DNA of 64,000 bases from Ceratotherium simum simum. Taxonomy: Eukaryota > Chordata > Mammalia > Perissodactyla > Rhinocerotidae. A program made the translations under genes and the position numbers. The notes under the pieces were generated by a model, which was given only the letters and a program-made list of their open reading frames with translations, was not told the origin of the DNA and did not search any database. Shown piece by piece: positions 12,493-25,429 of the stretch (its first letter is position 1; each line of letters begins with the position of its first letter). The stretch is from assembly GCF_000283155.1 (NCBI RefSeq), contig NW_004454180.1, positions 14,903,632 through 14,967,631 of the forward strand, in the 5' to 3' direction.

Positions 12493-13289
12493 ATCCTGGT
12501 AGATATCTAAATCACTGTGTGTAGATCAACTATATGTCACAGCTCCATCTAGACTTAGTCTTCATTTCTTTACTCACTTCCTTCCTGGGCTGTCTCCCCC
12601 AGGGTCTAGCTAGCTATGCCTTTATTCCCTACCTCACCAGAACATTTCTGCAGTTGGCATCCCAGTCCTCCTCTGCATCATTCTCTATCTAACTGTACTC
12701 CCACAGCATCTGTGCTTTTCTGACATCATTCTCTCCAATAGAAATAAGCAAAGGATGAGTACCTTTTTCTTTATCTCTGCCACTTCTTCCCTCTGAAATC
12801 GTGTTGCTTGTAAGTGCTAAGAGGATTTCATAGAACATTTGAGGAAAGAAATTTCATAACAGTGTACAATTACTCAAAGTAGTCATGGAAGTTCCTACTG
12901 GAAAGATTTGGGTTCTTGAGAGTTTCAATAAAAGATGAATGACAGTTTATTAGGGCTGAGTATCTTTGAGGTGGTGGTGATTATCCAAGGGCCTTCCTTG
13001 CTGATGTAAATTCTGGTCCATTTCCAATGAAGATGCTGTGCTATTTTGTTCAAGGTGTCACGGAAAAGGTGGGTTTTCCTCACTATACAGCATGCATGAG
13101 AAGCTGTGCTCGGGCTCAGGAATCTTTGAAGAATCTGCTGTTTTGTACTCTCTTAACTCTAAAGTGTGTGGTTGCCTGAAGTGCTGACTTGGAGAGAGTT
13201 TCTCCACTTCTCTCAGCTGCTTATCTTGAAGATCTTAGTGCTGTTACTTGTTCCAAAAGTTCACCAAAGGCCATGTTGTTTGAAGCTGT
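12493..13289. other. No gene or confidently assigned element
   Basis: Mixed AT-rich and moderately GC sequence without coding signature. A pyrimidine-rich part near 12540-12720 may be an extremely degraded L2, but this is not supported well enough to call. Confidence 0.4.
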
Positions 13290-13715
13290 TACTTTTGTGT
13301 ATCTCACGCTCTGCTTTCCCCTTTCTTATAGTTGGCCTACTTCTGTTTGCCATTCAACAATTTGTTGAAAGCATTATGCCCTTTGCAATTACTGAGTCTT
13401 TAAACATGCTTATTCTTCACACATACCTAGGCAATTCATACTTATCCTTCTGCTACAAGGCACTTCTACAAGGGATGTTTCTCTTGTTCATTCCCCATTC
13501 CCTACTTCCAAGTGTGGGTTATGTGTTCCATAGCACACTGTACTCTCCCATTTTGAAGCATTCAACACACTGTATTGTAGCTACTTATTGGCTTACCTCT
13601 GAAACCCACTGACCGCAAGCCTCAAGAGGACAAGAATTTTATCTTGTATGCTATTTGTGCCAGTGCCAAACACAATGCTTGAACCATTGTGTTTGTAAAT
13701 GAATGAGTGAATGAT
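13290..13715 (+). mobile_element. L2 LINE 3'-end fragment
   Basis: Sense L2 order is visible late in the interval: ACTGTATTGTAGCTACTTATTGGC, CGCAAGCCTCAAGAGGACAAG, GTGCCAGTGCCAAACACAATGCTT and TGTAAATGAATGAGTGAATGA, which is the typical L2 end. The left edge is uncertain. The 148-codon frame at 13166-13612 overlaps this. It looks like a translated repeat, leucine- and cysteine-rich without a domain, so it is not called a gene. Confidence 0.6.
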
Positions 13716-14030
13716 TATTTGAGTATTCTAAAATCATTTAATCTCTATTCCAAGGGATTGAGAACAATGGGCGTTTTTAAGAATGCTTACTTGCCAAAAT
13801 TTTTCATAGAATTTATTTGTAGAAAAGGCATATTTTTGGATTTGGGGCAAACCAGTAAATGTCGAGGCTTTCTTAGACTAATTTAGTATTATAGAGATAC
13901 TTTATAGATTATCTTGTTGCTTAATCAAATTTCTCCTATATTTATGAAATCATCATTATTCGCCTCACCACACAAGCCAGACAAGCCTTATAATGGTCAA
14001 GAGTTCAATTGTTGACAAAGCCTGGAAGTT
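13716..14030. other. No gene or recognised element
   Basis: AT-rich spacer between an L2 and an ERE, with nothing assignable. Confidence 0.5.
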
Positions 14031-14047
14031 AACATAAATGTATTTTT

Positions 14048-14293
14048 TTCTTTTTTTTTTGTGAGGAAGATCAGCCCTGAGCTAACATCTGATGCCAATT
14101 CTTCTCTTTTTTCTGAGGAAGACTGGCCCTTAGCTAATATCCGTGCCCATCTTCCTCCACTTTACATGGGACGCCGCCACAGCATGGCTCAACAAGCAGT
14201 GCATTGGTGCATGCCCGGGATCCGAACCGGTGAACCCCGGGCCGCTGCAGTGGAGTGCGTGCACTTAACTGCTTGTGCCACCTGGCCGGCCCC
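14048..14293 (-). mobile_element. ERE SINE, divergent form
   Basis: Minus-strand ERE with its head at the right (rc of GGGGCCGGCCAGGTGGC) and a T-rich start that is the poly(A) tail. The body has GTGAGGAAGATCAGCCCTGAGCTAAC and the CAAGCAGTGCATTGGTGC region. It lacks the GGGGCTTTGGGG block. A perfect 17-bp TSD, AACATAAATGTATTTTT, lies at 14031-14047 and 14294-14310. Confidence 0.93.
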
Positions 14294-14310
14294 AACATAA
14301 ATGTATTTTT

Positions 14311-14707
14311 AAAAAACTGAGCCAACATAAAACACTGGAAGATTTCAGATCAAAATCCAGATTTACAACTTATCTTGGAAAACTATAAATTTATCAACAC
14401 AGAATCCTCATTCCTTCAAAACAAAAATTAGATGAGGAAGAAGAATGGATTCCCCTTTTGGATGGAGCACATGTCCCGCGTTAGCCATGATCCTCAACGT
14501 TCACATGAGACATATCTCCCACAGGAAAATGTTATGGCTGTCAGTTAGGGTCCCATGACAACACATATAAACCCAAAACATGTGGACAGACAGTGGTTTT
14601 TGTTTATTGTTGACGACAATTCAGAACAAGGTTTCCAAAGAAAATGAATTTTCATTTCTACTAATTGTATAGAAACCAATCCAAGACCTGCGTCTAAAGT
14701 CACCAGT
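14311..14707. other. No gene; spacer between two EREs
   Basis: Single-copy-looking DNA. A 111-codon minus-strand open frame (14545-14880) runs across this spacer into the next ERE. Half of it is antisense SINE and it has no family signature, so it is not called. Confidence 0.5.
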
Positions 14708-14724
14708 AGAAAAAAACAAGACTT

Positions 14725-14945
14725 GGGCCGGCCCCGTGGCTTAGTGGTTAAGTGCGTGCGCTCTGCTGCTGGCAGCCCGGGTTCGGATCCCGGGCGCGCA
14801 CTGACACACCGCTTCTCCGGCCATGCTGAGGCCGCGTCCCACATACAGCAACTAGAAGAATGTGCAGCTATGACATACAACTATCTACTGGGGATTTGGG
14901 GGGAAAAAATAAATAAATAAAATCTTTAAAAAAAAAAAAAAAAAA
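14725..14945 (+). mobile_element. ERE SINE, short form
   Basis: It starts GGGCCGGCCCCGTGGCTTAG and has the B-box-like GGTTCGGATCCCGGG, CCACATACAGCAACTAGAAG and GGGGATTTGGGG, then an (AAAT)n-plus-poly(A) tail. A perfect TSD of about 17 bp (AGAAAAAAACAAGACTT) is present at 14708-14724 and around 14945-14961. Low divergence from the consensus and an exact TSD indicate a fairly recent insertion. Confidence 0.96.
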
Positions 14946-14984
14946 GAAAAAAACAAGACTTTCATAGCATTTTTGTACATTGCT

Positions 14985-15532
14985 GGTATCTTTTCCATTG
15001 GTCTCCCTTCTTCTACTCTTGCCCTCCTCAGAACTCTCTCTGGTGTGATTGTTTCATATAATAAATTTGAAAATGTCATTCCCTTGATTAAAACAATTGG
15101 CCTCAAGGTCCTGCATCCAATGGCTCCTACTTCTCTCTCCATTTTCTCCTGGAATTGTTCTCCCCGTTTTTCACCAAGCTTCAACTATTTATCTTTTAGT
15201 TTCATAAATAAAGCCAGGCCTTGTCCCCCGATTTGCTCTTGTCCTTCAATTTGCTAAAAAGTTTCTCACCTTTCTGGTCTCATTTTCAAACACTCTTCCT
15301 CCAAGAAACTTTCCCTGACCACACAGTCTGAAGTCGGCCTCCTCCCTCAGGACTCTTTATTATTCTCATCACATCCATCAGAATTTGTAATTAGATGGTT
15401 ATTAGTCTATTTACTTTCCACCCTATAATACTTCAAGCTGCATGGGGTAAGGCTCACATTTGTTTTATACACTGGTATATGTAGTATCATGTCTACCATA
15501 TGATATAGTCAACAATATTTTGAATGAATACA
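14985..15532 (+). mobile_element. L2 LINE fragment (ORF2 C-terminus to 3' end)
   Basis: Sense L2 order: TTGATTAAAACAATTGGCCTC and CATCCAATGGCTCC (the L2 'ttaaaacccttcaatggctcc' block), then CCTCCAAGAAACTTTCCCTGACC, then a diverged 3' end with CAACAATATTTTGAATGAATA. It is heavily mutated. The 94-codon open frame here is not a gene. Confidence 0.75.
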
Positions 15533-16689
15533 TATATATTATATGGAAATGTAAATTTGGAGTCCCAAGACAGTAAAATTTGCATGACTTTGGATTTCAG
15601 TTGTTAATATTTCTCACCATAAAAACAAATAATTCCTAAAATATTGAATATAGAGTATTGAAAAACGCTTGTTTTGAAATGTGTGGAATAAACAAATGCA
15701 TGTTGAAGTAACTCCCATTTCAGGCAGTAGGATGTACTGAGTCACAGCATATTATTTTTTAGATGAATGCAGTTCTGTGTTTCTGCTTTTTCGAATGGGA
15801 AATGTAATCCCACTTTGGAAAATATTGCAAGAGTCTATGAACATGTGAGTAATCGCAGTCCGGTTGTGCTCATAAAGAATTTTCAATTTAGCAAATAGGT
15901 AGACACGCCGTTTTCATTGCTTGGGATATTCTCTCTTATAGAACTGAAACTTTTCTTTCCAAGCAATGCAAATTCTATTAGGGATAGCTATGCATTGATA
16001 TTTTGCATTCTTCATTTTTCCATGGTGATGGAATTATGAAACAGTTTTACTGGTGGTTTTGCTGATCAACATTGTTCCTTGAATTCTGTGCAATTACATT
16101 GCTGGCATGTAGGATCAGTTTTTCAAGGATAGCTGCCATGGACAAAGAGTACAATATGTTTCTACTTCCTGGGGGGAAAATCCAAATACGTATACATTTG
16201 TGCTTAGGCTTAAGGTTTTAGTGTTGATTACAGAATATTTACTTTGATTAAAATTTTCCATTGATACCTGAATGCACTTAAGTGTTTTTGTTTCTCAAGC
16301 TGTTTCTTGTGAGTGGAAATTTGGAATTAGGGGATTCAAGTTTAAATCCTAAATAGAAGAAAAATTAAATGAAAGTCAAGCTCGTTCATTTGTTGCTTGC
16401 AGGTGCAATTTCATTTAACAGTACTGCTGATCCTACATTTTCTCACGCCTATGTACACAAATTTACAGTCATATATGTAATACTCTTCTCTTGGTTTTGT
16501 AACGTGAAGCATTTTCAATAGAAATGAAAGTAATTTAAGGCATTCTTTTGGGGAAGAGTTGTCAGAAAACTTTTTAGTCCTTTTTTCTGTTGACTCCCAT
16601 TACAACAGCATTCAAAATTAAAAATAGTTTTGGAAAAATCTACCTACTTTGTGACCTCAGTATTAGATGGCTATGTTGTGGGAGTTTGA
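15533..16689. other. No gene; AT-rich DNA with octamer-like words
   Basis: No mobile element was recognised. A 10-bp inverted repeat (CATTGCTTGG / CCAAGCAATG, 15915-15924 and 15959-15968) overlaps a perfect octamer ATGCAAAT at 15966-15973. These are described in the findings as possible regulatory sequence only. Confidence 0.4.
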
Positions 16690-16827
16690 ACATAAGCTTG
16701 GTCAATAAAATATATATAAGCTCCATGAGGGCAGTGGCTTGGTTTTGTTCACTACTGTATTCTCATTGCTTAGGAGAATGCTTGGCACATAGAAAGCACT
16801 CAACACATATTTATTGAATGAATGCAT
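16690..16827 (+). mobile_element. L2 LINE 3' terminus
   Basis: A clear sense L2 terminus: AAGCTCCATGAGGGCAGTGG, TTTTGTTCACTACTGTATTC, GAATGCTTGGCACATAGAAAG and a CAACACATATTTATTGAATG end. It is one of the best-preserved L2 ends in the window. Confidence 0.88.
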
Positions 16828-17024
16828 TTTTCTTCTATTGCCCAGGCTGCTGACATTTATTGGTGATACTGTGTGAGGCTGACAGCAGCAAAGTTGTGAA
16901 AATGGGTTCCTGTAGCTGACTGACCAGACTTTCTATAGATAATAATAAGATCTGGCAGAACTGTACTGAGTAAACAACCCTGGGAATATTTGGGAACATT
17001 TGGAGGGAGAATGCTAATCTAAGC

Positions 17025-17242
17025 TAATGTTTGTATAGGAATTTACTCTTCTAACTGCTTTATTGATATTAACTCATGTTATCCTTACAACACCCAAAAC
17101 TAGAGGTAGGAAATGTTCTTAACTTTACAAAAGAGAAAGGAAAACAGAAACTAAGTGACTTGCCCAAGGTCCCGTATCTAGTAAGAGGCAGAAGTCGGCT
17201 CTAACATCTGTATTTTTAGCTCATTGTGCTATTATGCCTCTC
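17025..17242 (-). mobile_element. MIR SINE
   Basis: Antisense MIR order: ATTAACTCATGTTATCCTTA, CAACACCCAAAACTAGAGGTAGG, AACTAAGTGACTTGCCCAAGGTC and TAGTAAGAGGCAGAAGTCGG, ending near the antisense of the tRNA-like head. Confidence 0.85.
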
Positions 17243-17411
17243 CAATTTGAGGAAAGGGGGCTTGGAAATATATTAACTGAAATATTAAAAGAGAAATGGA
17301 CATATTTTGAGCCCCAGGATAATGAGTGACATGTCAGTTACAAGCATTTTTTAATGGGAAAAACAGATAACTATGTGATGATGCTGTTTCATCTTTTCCT
17401 TATGTGTTGAT

Positions 17412-17548
17412 CCAGACATGTTGGATGCACACACATACATGCACACCCACACGTATAAAATCATATATGTATAAGAGTTTGTCAGTTAAATGTTTCACTA
17501 TATAGATCTTTTTGGTTCTCCTTTATTCTTTGTGTGTGCGTGTGTGTA
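17412..17548. repeat. CA/TG-rich simple repeat tracts
   Basis: Two short alternating purine-pyrimidine tracts are seen: CACACACATACATGCACACC near 17430 and TGTGTGTGCGTGTGTGTATA near 17530. Both are interrupted and short. Confidence 0.6.
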
Positions 17549-17781
17549 TAATATTTATTAGTTTTTTAAAAAGCTTTTAGACACAGATTTTCAAAGAGGA
17601 AAGGGGAAAAAAGCTATAATCACCCTGCCTAGATAATCAATTGTTTTATTAAAAAATTATAATAGTAATAATTGAACATGTTTAGAAAATTAAAAAGATT
17701 CAGAGAAGAAAAAATAAAAATTGAAAACCTCCCTTCCCCTCACCACAAACCCCAAGCTTATACTCCTTAAAAAGACTTCTT

Positions 17782-17985
17782 GGGGCTGGCCCAGTGGCAT
17801 AGTAGTTAAGTTCCCGTGCTCTACTTCTGCAGCCTGGAGTTCGCGGGTTTGTGTCCCTGGTGCCGACCTACACATCACTCATCAAGCCACACTATGGTGG
17901 CATCCCGGATACAAAATAGAAGAAGATTGGCACAGATGTTAGTTCAGGGACAATCTTCCTCACCAAAAAACCAAACAAAACAAAA
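17782..17985 (+). mobile_element. ERE SINE, divergent form
   Basis: It starts GGGGCTGGCCCAGTGGCATAG, with a B-box-like GGTTTGTGTCCCTGG, then ACTCATCAAGCCACACTATGG and ACAATCTTCCTCACCAAAAAA. The CATCAAGCCA block replaces the GCTGAGGCCGCGTCCC block of the standard copies, marking a different lineage. The flanks AAAAAGACTTCTT and AAAAGAGTTGTTT look like a decayed TSD, so this is an older insertion. Confidence 0.88.
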
Positions 17986-18169
17986 GAGTTGTTTACTCAG
18001 TTTAACCAAGCATTATCAATTTTTTTGTAAACCAGAGAGACTTTCTTAAATAAAATTTACTATTTATCTGGAAAAACCTCTATAATAGATGCAAATTTAC
18101 ATGAATGTATTAATGTATTATGTATTTTTCAGTTTCACTCTTAAGAAAACAATTGAAGAGTGTTTCCTT

Positions 18170-18690
18170 GGATGGATGGATCACACATTAGTTATTCAGT
18201 CTTTATTGATTGACATTTTGGTTGTTTTGGTTATTTGATTTTACAAAATTAGCTACAATGTTGTAACTGTTGTGGAAACACCTATGTACATTTATTTTTG
18301 TATAAATATGTTGCCAATTCTTGTAGATTTCATCAGTCTAGTAGTATATACATTTTTAATTTTGAGAGGTATTGCCTGTTACTCTTAAAAGGGGACACTA
18401 ATTTATATGCTCACCGATAGAAGATGAAAATCTCCATCTCCCCCATTCTAGTGATAAATAAATTTAAAATAAACTACCTATCTAATAGGCAAAAATTAGT
18501 ATCCTATTTTAATTATTTAACTGTGAATGAGTTTAAACATATAAGTTTATTATTTTTCTCTTTCTGTAAAATTTGTTTGCCCATTTTCATTGGGTTATAA
18601 GTTCTTATCTTACTAATTTACTTGAGAGCTTTCTCTTAATTTTTCCTTAATGTTTTCCTTTTATGAAACAATCTTGGTTATAAGTTTGGC
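18170..18690 (-). mobile_element. Old L1-type LINE fragment
   Basis: The plus strand follows, with heavy divergence, an antisense LINE end. The recognisable pieces are CAATGTTGTAACTGTTGTGG...TGTACATTTATTTTTGTAT, TTTGAGAGGTATTGCC, TTTATATGCTCACCGATAG (for 'ttacactcccaccagcaat') and TTGCCCATTTTCATTGGGTTATAAG. The family could be an old L1M or a related LINE. Confidence 0.45.
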
Positions 18691-18784
18691 CTTACAACAA
18701 GGAACTTTGTTAAGCAGGTCTGTTGAATGGGATAAGGCTATTCCTAATTCCTTATAGAAAACTTTGCTCAAAAGTTTAGCAGAG

Positions 18785-19001
18785 GGCCGGCCCTGTGGCT
18801 TGGTGGTTAAGTGCGCGCGCTGCGATGCTGGTGGCCCGGGTTCGGATCCCGGGTGCGCATCGAGGCACCACTTCTCCGTTCATCCTGAGGCCGAGTCCCG
18901 CATACAGCAACTAGAAAGATGTGCAGCTAAGACATACAACTATCCACTGGGGCTTTGGGGGGAAAAATAAAATAAATAAAATCTTTAAAAAAAAAAAAAA
19001 A
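18785..19001 (+). mobile_element. ERE SINE, short form
   Basis: It has GGCCGGCCCTGTGGCTTGG, the B-box-like GGTTCGGATCCCGGG, CATACAGCAACTAGAAAGATG and ACTGGGGCTTTGGGG, then an (AAAT)n and poly(A) tail. A perfect 14-bp TSD (AAAGTTTAGCAGAG) occurs at 18771-18784 and 19002-19015. The 68-codon frame inside it is SINE sequence. Confidence 0.96.
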
Positions 19002-20844
19002 AAAGTTTAGCAGAGAGGACTTTACAAGAGGAACGATTAGATGGCATGCTCTGAAGAAAATACAATAAGAAGGAGGGAGATGATAGGCTAAAATGAAGAA
19101 AGGAGGTGTTATTACATGATAATTCGTTTAGATAGTCTTCTATTCATTAGGTTTGACTATCATTTTTAATAATATTCTGGCATGTAGATTTCTATGGTAA
19201 TACATACTTTGTCATGTTCTCTCTAGAACTGTTATTATTTTTTAAGCTCATTCCTTACTGGGTAACTCCTCCATGTTCTTTAGTTTTCTTTTTAATTTTT
19301 AAGTTTTGGGAAGCCAGAATCAATGCGAGAATTTCCTAAAAGATTCTGTGAGTAAGACATGAACAAAAATATTCCATACTGTGCTCTGATTATAATTAAA
19401 ATAAATGTTCTTCCTTTTACTTATAATTTTAGCTCTGCAGAAGCAACTGAATCATTTCCTTTTTCTCCATATTTATGCACTACAAAAATTTCCGTGTTAT
19501 TTTTGGTAAAAAAACAACAAAAATATATCCATTGAATCCTCAATTTATATAGCTGTCTCTTTAATAAGTTCTTTTTAATCCTAACATGCTTCAACATTTT
19601 AATTTTAAAACACTTTTAAAAACCCCATGAAAATCTGAATTTAATTTTTTATGTGTGGTTGATATTAATTACTTAAGAATGAAGCTATTTTGGGGTAAAT
19701 GTACCCCACAAGAATCCTTTAGTAAAAATGTTTACAAAGCATGTATCTGTATATATGTTTCAATTTATATATATTTAATAAACTCCCTTTTATATGAATG
19801 AAGAAATTCCAGATAATCCATTATTTAATATTAATCCTGGGAATTTTTATTGCTGCAGCATATCAACTTCTTGAATTTCATTGGGATCTGAGCAGTTAAT
19901 CCTCTTTTTATTATTCTAAATAGTACATTTTGAAATACTTTAGTTGTTTTGATATATTACAAAGTCTACCATAATATTAATTTTATTCTTCCTAATTTCA
20001 TGATAGAAAGTATTTTTTTTCTCTCAGTGTCCATGTTGTCATTGGCAGTCTCTTAATTTTAAGACATCGAATTTATTCTAAAAATTGGATCTTTGGTTTG
20101 TTGCCAATTACTCCAAATGTATGATTTATGCAGAGGCAACTAATTGTTTCCAAGCAATCAAAATTATTCTAGCCCTAAAATTATGTAATCTATGTTTACT
20201 TTCTAGACATTTCTAAATGTCACCATAATTTGAGATTCTATGTGACTTCAAATAATTTCTGTATGCATTTTTCCTCCCAATGTTTTTTAGTTAAAACTTG
20301 AAATTTTGACTTATAAATTAGAAAATTTTAAATAATGGAAAATTAGTTTAAAAAGTTAAGGCATATTTTCCCTAAAAATGTATAATGTTCAGTCAACATC
20401 TATATTTAAGAAGTTAATATGAAGAAAAGAGATGTTTTTTCACATCCTACCTAGAAAAAGTTGTTTTTTTAGAATTATATGATCTTAGAAGTATACTCCA
20501 AATGTAATCATCAGAATCTTTATTTCTCCCCGTTTTAAAACACTAACAGCATGCATATTTTTAAAATACTCAAGCTATGGAGCAACTTTTTTGTGCATTT
20601 ACAAAAATCAAAAAATGTTATTTATGTATGAGCTAAAAGCTAAAAACTTCTTTGTCCTGCAATGTCCAGATTATTTACTGAGTCCCTACCAGATGCTATC
20701 TTTTGATATAAAAAAATGGTATTAAGGAGCTTAAATTTACAGTATTGTTAAAATAAGGAAGTATATTCTTTTGTACAATCCACATCATTGAATTAATAAG
20801 CCCTCTTATTGTAAAATATCATATTTTAAATGCACCACTGCTTG

Positions 20845-20960
20845 TGTTATTCACTCATTCATTCCATAAAGATTTGCTTGTTTATATAATGGTTACTAAA
20901 CGCACACTATGTACAAGACATTGGGAATACTGACAGGAAAAATGAAAAGATTTCTTAACT
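20845..20960 (-). mobile_element. L2 LINE 3'-end remnant
   Basis: TTATTCACTCATTCATTCCATAAAG, then CGCACACTATGTACAAGACATTGGGAATACTGACAGG, follows the antisense L2 3' terminus ('attcattcaacaaatatttattgagcac ... ctgggnatac'). Confidence 0.55.
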
Positions 20961-23900
20961 TGTGGAAAAGAAAGAAATATGAATGCTTAAAATAATAGTA
21001 TAGTTGAATGGAATCACGAGTCTTCATGGGAGCCAAAGGAACCAAGGAGATGTGCAATCTAGGCTTACCAAGAATAGTAAATATTATATTCAGGCAATAG
21101 AGGGGCAAAGCATGAGAGCAGATATAATGATGTTTTGTGTCTAGGAGAAATCTCTATGGATTCTGGAATATAGAAGACAACTGACAAGTGTGAGGAGGAG
21201 AAGAGACAAAGAAATAGCAAAATTATCAAGTGCAAATTAAAACACTACTTTAAAAACACCCTCCATAATTTTGAGAGCATTACTTCATATACCCTATCAT
21301 TGCTAAAAGTTTTTGCTCACAAAATGGGAGGAATATTTTTCCCCTACGATGATGAATCTCTAGTTTTTTATTCAACTTGCTTAAGGAATAGGTATTAGTA
21401 AGGAATGTAGGTGGTCATTTAGCTTTGGAATTTCAGGGCTCAGAAATTTTCACCTTAAAGAAATAAAATGCCAAAATGCACAAAGAGAGTTAACTAAGTC
21501 AAAATGAGAATGTTAGATCCAGTCAATTTGGATATTAAAAGTCAAAATTCTCAAGTTTTGATTACAAAAAGTCTTGCTGCCCGGCTCTTTGTAATGTTAA
21601 TTTGTTCTCAAACAAAATAAATTTTATAATGCTTAAAGCTCACTGCTAATTCTTTTGATACTTGGGAAAACTAAAGTATTTGTAAAGATACATTTCACCT
21701 GCTGACTTTTCTTAAGTAATACCCTACTATTCAGTCTAGGTGGGTTTTTTTTTTTAATTGTGCTCCTTCAGTCAAAAGCTGACACAACTGTCGAAATATG
21801 GTCACTCATACACTAGTCAGTCACACTCCGATAATGTGTCTGTCATCATGTTAAAACAGTCATTTGCTGACATATTTTATGGCCGTGAACATGTTTCAGG
21901 AACCAGCAAAAAGGATTGGCCTTTAAAAAATAAGCAAGAGTAGCGTTTCCTTCTAGTGAAACGACATATAATTTGAAATAATTGTGTGTCAATAGTGACT
22001 ATAGGAAATTGCTAGAAAGTGGACGTTTCTAAGTCTACTTTTATCTGGGAAAAAGTAATTCTTTTCAAACCAGCAAACACTTTATTGAATTAAAAGCATC
22101 TTTGTCAGATTCTAAAAACGTTTATTGCTCAAGGTTTGGAGTTCTGAACTTCTCTGAATATATGGAATAGCAATTTTGAAAAGAATAAATGTTAATGCTG
22201 TACAAGATAGCATTGTATTCTCAGTATCTTTTCATTTATATTAGACCATGTCCAAACTAACTTCTGCATTTCATAACCTCTATCAGAAAGTGTAAGAATA
22301 GTCAGGGAAAATGTATAGATAGAAATAAACATCCACATAGATCAGCTTGTGTCCAATGGTTTATTCCAAACCTCTTAAAATATCATAGATGAACTCCAAT
22401 TATTTAATAGGTAGGAAACCGTTTTGAAAATAATAAAGCATAGACAAGTCTAACAAGATTATATACAAACACACTAATTTTTTACATGCCATTGAAATTG
22501 GCAAAATGAATACTTTAGTGGATCCTTAAGTAGCTATAAGAGTAATTAATCTCTTTAGAGGGAAGAATTTAGTTTTTAAAAATACCTGCTAGTTCCCACT
22601 CTGCATTAAAATTTGTACAAAGAAGAGCTCACATTCTGTTCATAATACTATTACATTTTGATTCATCAGAATATTCATATACAATTTTAAGATCTTGTTG
22701 AAATATGAAAATCATTAAATATGAAAGTATGAAAATGATTTACTTACTTTCTAAAATGCTTGCTAAGTTAGGAAACAGATCACAGTTCTGAAAACTATTT
22801 CATCAGTATTGGCATCCTACTGGAGTTGTGGGTAAGGAGATCATATACTTATATGTTGAACATTCTTGAAGTTACATTGACATTCTTATCCAGCAAGATT
22901 TGTTAGTTCTTTTTAAGCAATTATGTTAAAGTCTTTCAGTATTCGTTATTAACACAGACATTTAAATCTAGTCTCAGTTCCCCAGCAAGCTTGGAAAGCC
23001 AAACTATCTTACAGATGCTTACGTCCACAGAAGCAATTTTTATAGAAGAAACATTATTTCACTTTATTTCACTCACTTGGCTTCTTTGTTCATTAAGCTA
23101 ATTACTCTAGTCTACATTCATGCCTTTCATCTACCTTGTTTCTTGAGCTTGATCCTTTCCCAACCCTGAATCGACTGTTACTGAACGGTTGAAGCTGAAC
23201 AGGAAGGAATTGCAGGTGTCAACTCACAGTTTACAAATATGACATCTCCTCTGGCATAGCTGGAAATATGAAATATTGATTTATGTGCAGTAAAAGGTCT
23301 TATAAAAATGATCACATACACATGAGAGATTAATGCGCAAGAGATCAATAGAAATTTCATTCTTGACGCTAGACTGTCACCTATGGTGAAATGCTAAAAT
23401 ACAGAAATCAATATTATCTATGAAATGTCAAATTTATTATAATTATGAGGATGAAAGCTGGCCAAGTGGCTCCCAGGAGAGAAGGAAGGATAGGTTACTG
23501 TGCTGAAGCATCCTTCATGTCCCTTGTTCACTTGCTGCCAATTTGAGAGCAATATTGGTGCAGGGGATTTTCAGGCATTATGTACCACTGTGTAGTAACA
23601 AATTCCTGGAACATTTAACTCTTGAAACTGACAATAATACAAGTGTCTACATAGTCAAAAGGTGCACAACTTTTAGCTCCAAAATATGGAGAACATTTTA
23701 AGCATAGATTTTAATGTGGTATGTGTACCACAGCCCATTGCTTGGGAAAATTGAGCTTTTACAGACAGAAGATTAATAAGATCTTGGTGCAATTTTATTC
23801 AAGCTCATGTTCTATTCTCTCCAGTGGTGCTTGGGGTGGGGGGATGGTGAGAAGGGAAAATCCTAAATTATCTATTAGTAGACTTCACGTTTTCTATAGT

Positions 23901-25429
23901 TTAAGGCCATTAGCTTGATTCTTAGAAATTGCCATTCAATTTCCACTGCTAGGCCGCAATTCTTTGAAAAGATTTTTATGAGTTTGTGGCAGCCTACCCG
24001 TCTCATGTATCAAGTTTAATAGAGTCTTTGAAAAAGTAACACAAAGCTAAAATTTTATGAGCCTATAAGAAAACAATAAAATGAGAGTATTTTGTCTTTC
24101 CTTTTAAGTGGGGAGGGGTTTTTTTAGAAGTTGAAGTTAAAAGCATAAAAGAAAAAAGACTTCTTTTCACATATTCTCCATGTCTACAGAAAAGCAGAGT
24201 ATTAAACCCTTATTAATAGTATTATTGTTCCTCATAAGAAGTGTAGGCTTTCCTCGTTAATGTTAGTGATGTTACACTGTGATTCTTCAGAGATTGGGAC
24301 GTGGTACACGTATAAGGGAGGTTGAACGCACCTGACCAACAAGTGAATTAGGAATCTTGAAGGAAAAAAATCTAGATTCTATTGTAGGTGGTTTAGGTTA
24401 TAAATAGATTGTGCTATTTGCTATCATTTAACACTACTCATAAAGCCCTTTTAATTCAAATTTTAACGAATCACAGTTTTAAATATAAGCAGCGTGCTCT
24501 GCCGACTATGCCTAGAAGACAGCATGAAAAACTTGTTTGTTTCGCAAATCTGGGGCTTCCACATAGAAAGTCCTCATAAATTTGTGAAATGAATGAATGA
24601 GGGAATTAAACACTGAACCATTCTATGGTGCTCTGGCACCACATGAGTTGTGAGGGATAGAATTTCTTCTCATTTGGACTTAATATTCTGTTTGTCTTTA
24701 GAATTACGATTCTCTTTTCATCCCTTTCTCAGATCTAGATAGCTCTTTGGTAACCAACACTTCCAGTTGGAAGGTGAACTTGAGTACTAACTGCTACATA
24801 TAAAATCTCAAAACATAAAATCACCTAGTATAGATGCCTTTCATTGTGCACCCCTCAATTTATAGTTCATCACTGAATTTTTAATTGGAATTAAACACAA
24901 TATGGGAAATTTACTATCATTATTAGTAACATTAATTTGTTTTATAATAACTCTTGTGAGTTTGTTAACAGTCTTGCTATTCTATGTTTTTTTGAATCTT
25001 TCTAGCTCTAAATTTATTTTAGAGTTTTGTCTTTAATCTGATTCTTAGGGAGCTGTTTCTTGTCGAGACTTGAATTTGGTTGAAGACATTTTGACTGAAG
25101 GGATAGCTAAACAGTAATATCTGCATTTATTCTCATTTTTTGGGTGTTGGTATAAAAATTAAGCAGTGCCATTTCACAATCAGTGACAATCAGGCCCCCT
25201 TCCCTCTAGTAAATTACCGTTTTTCTAGAGTTTTCATTTTTCAGTTCTATTGTCTAAAGCTATTGTTTTGTTCAAGATATATATTTTCCAAGTACTACTT
25301 CTGTATTATTTGTGGAGGTGCACCTATCATAGGTGCCACAGTGCTGACAGAATTAGACATCTCACAGAGATACACAAAGAGGAAACACAGAGAGATTTCA
25401 TAAATGCTGAGCAAGACCCCACGTGAATG

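Noticed and set aside
13166..13612. 148-codon plus-strand open frame, hydrophobic
   Set aside because: It overlaps an L2 3' region and its composition is typical of a translated pyrimidine-rich repeat. No family was recognised.
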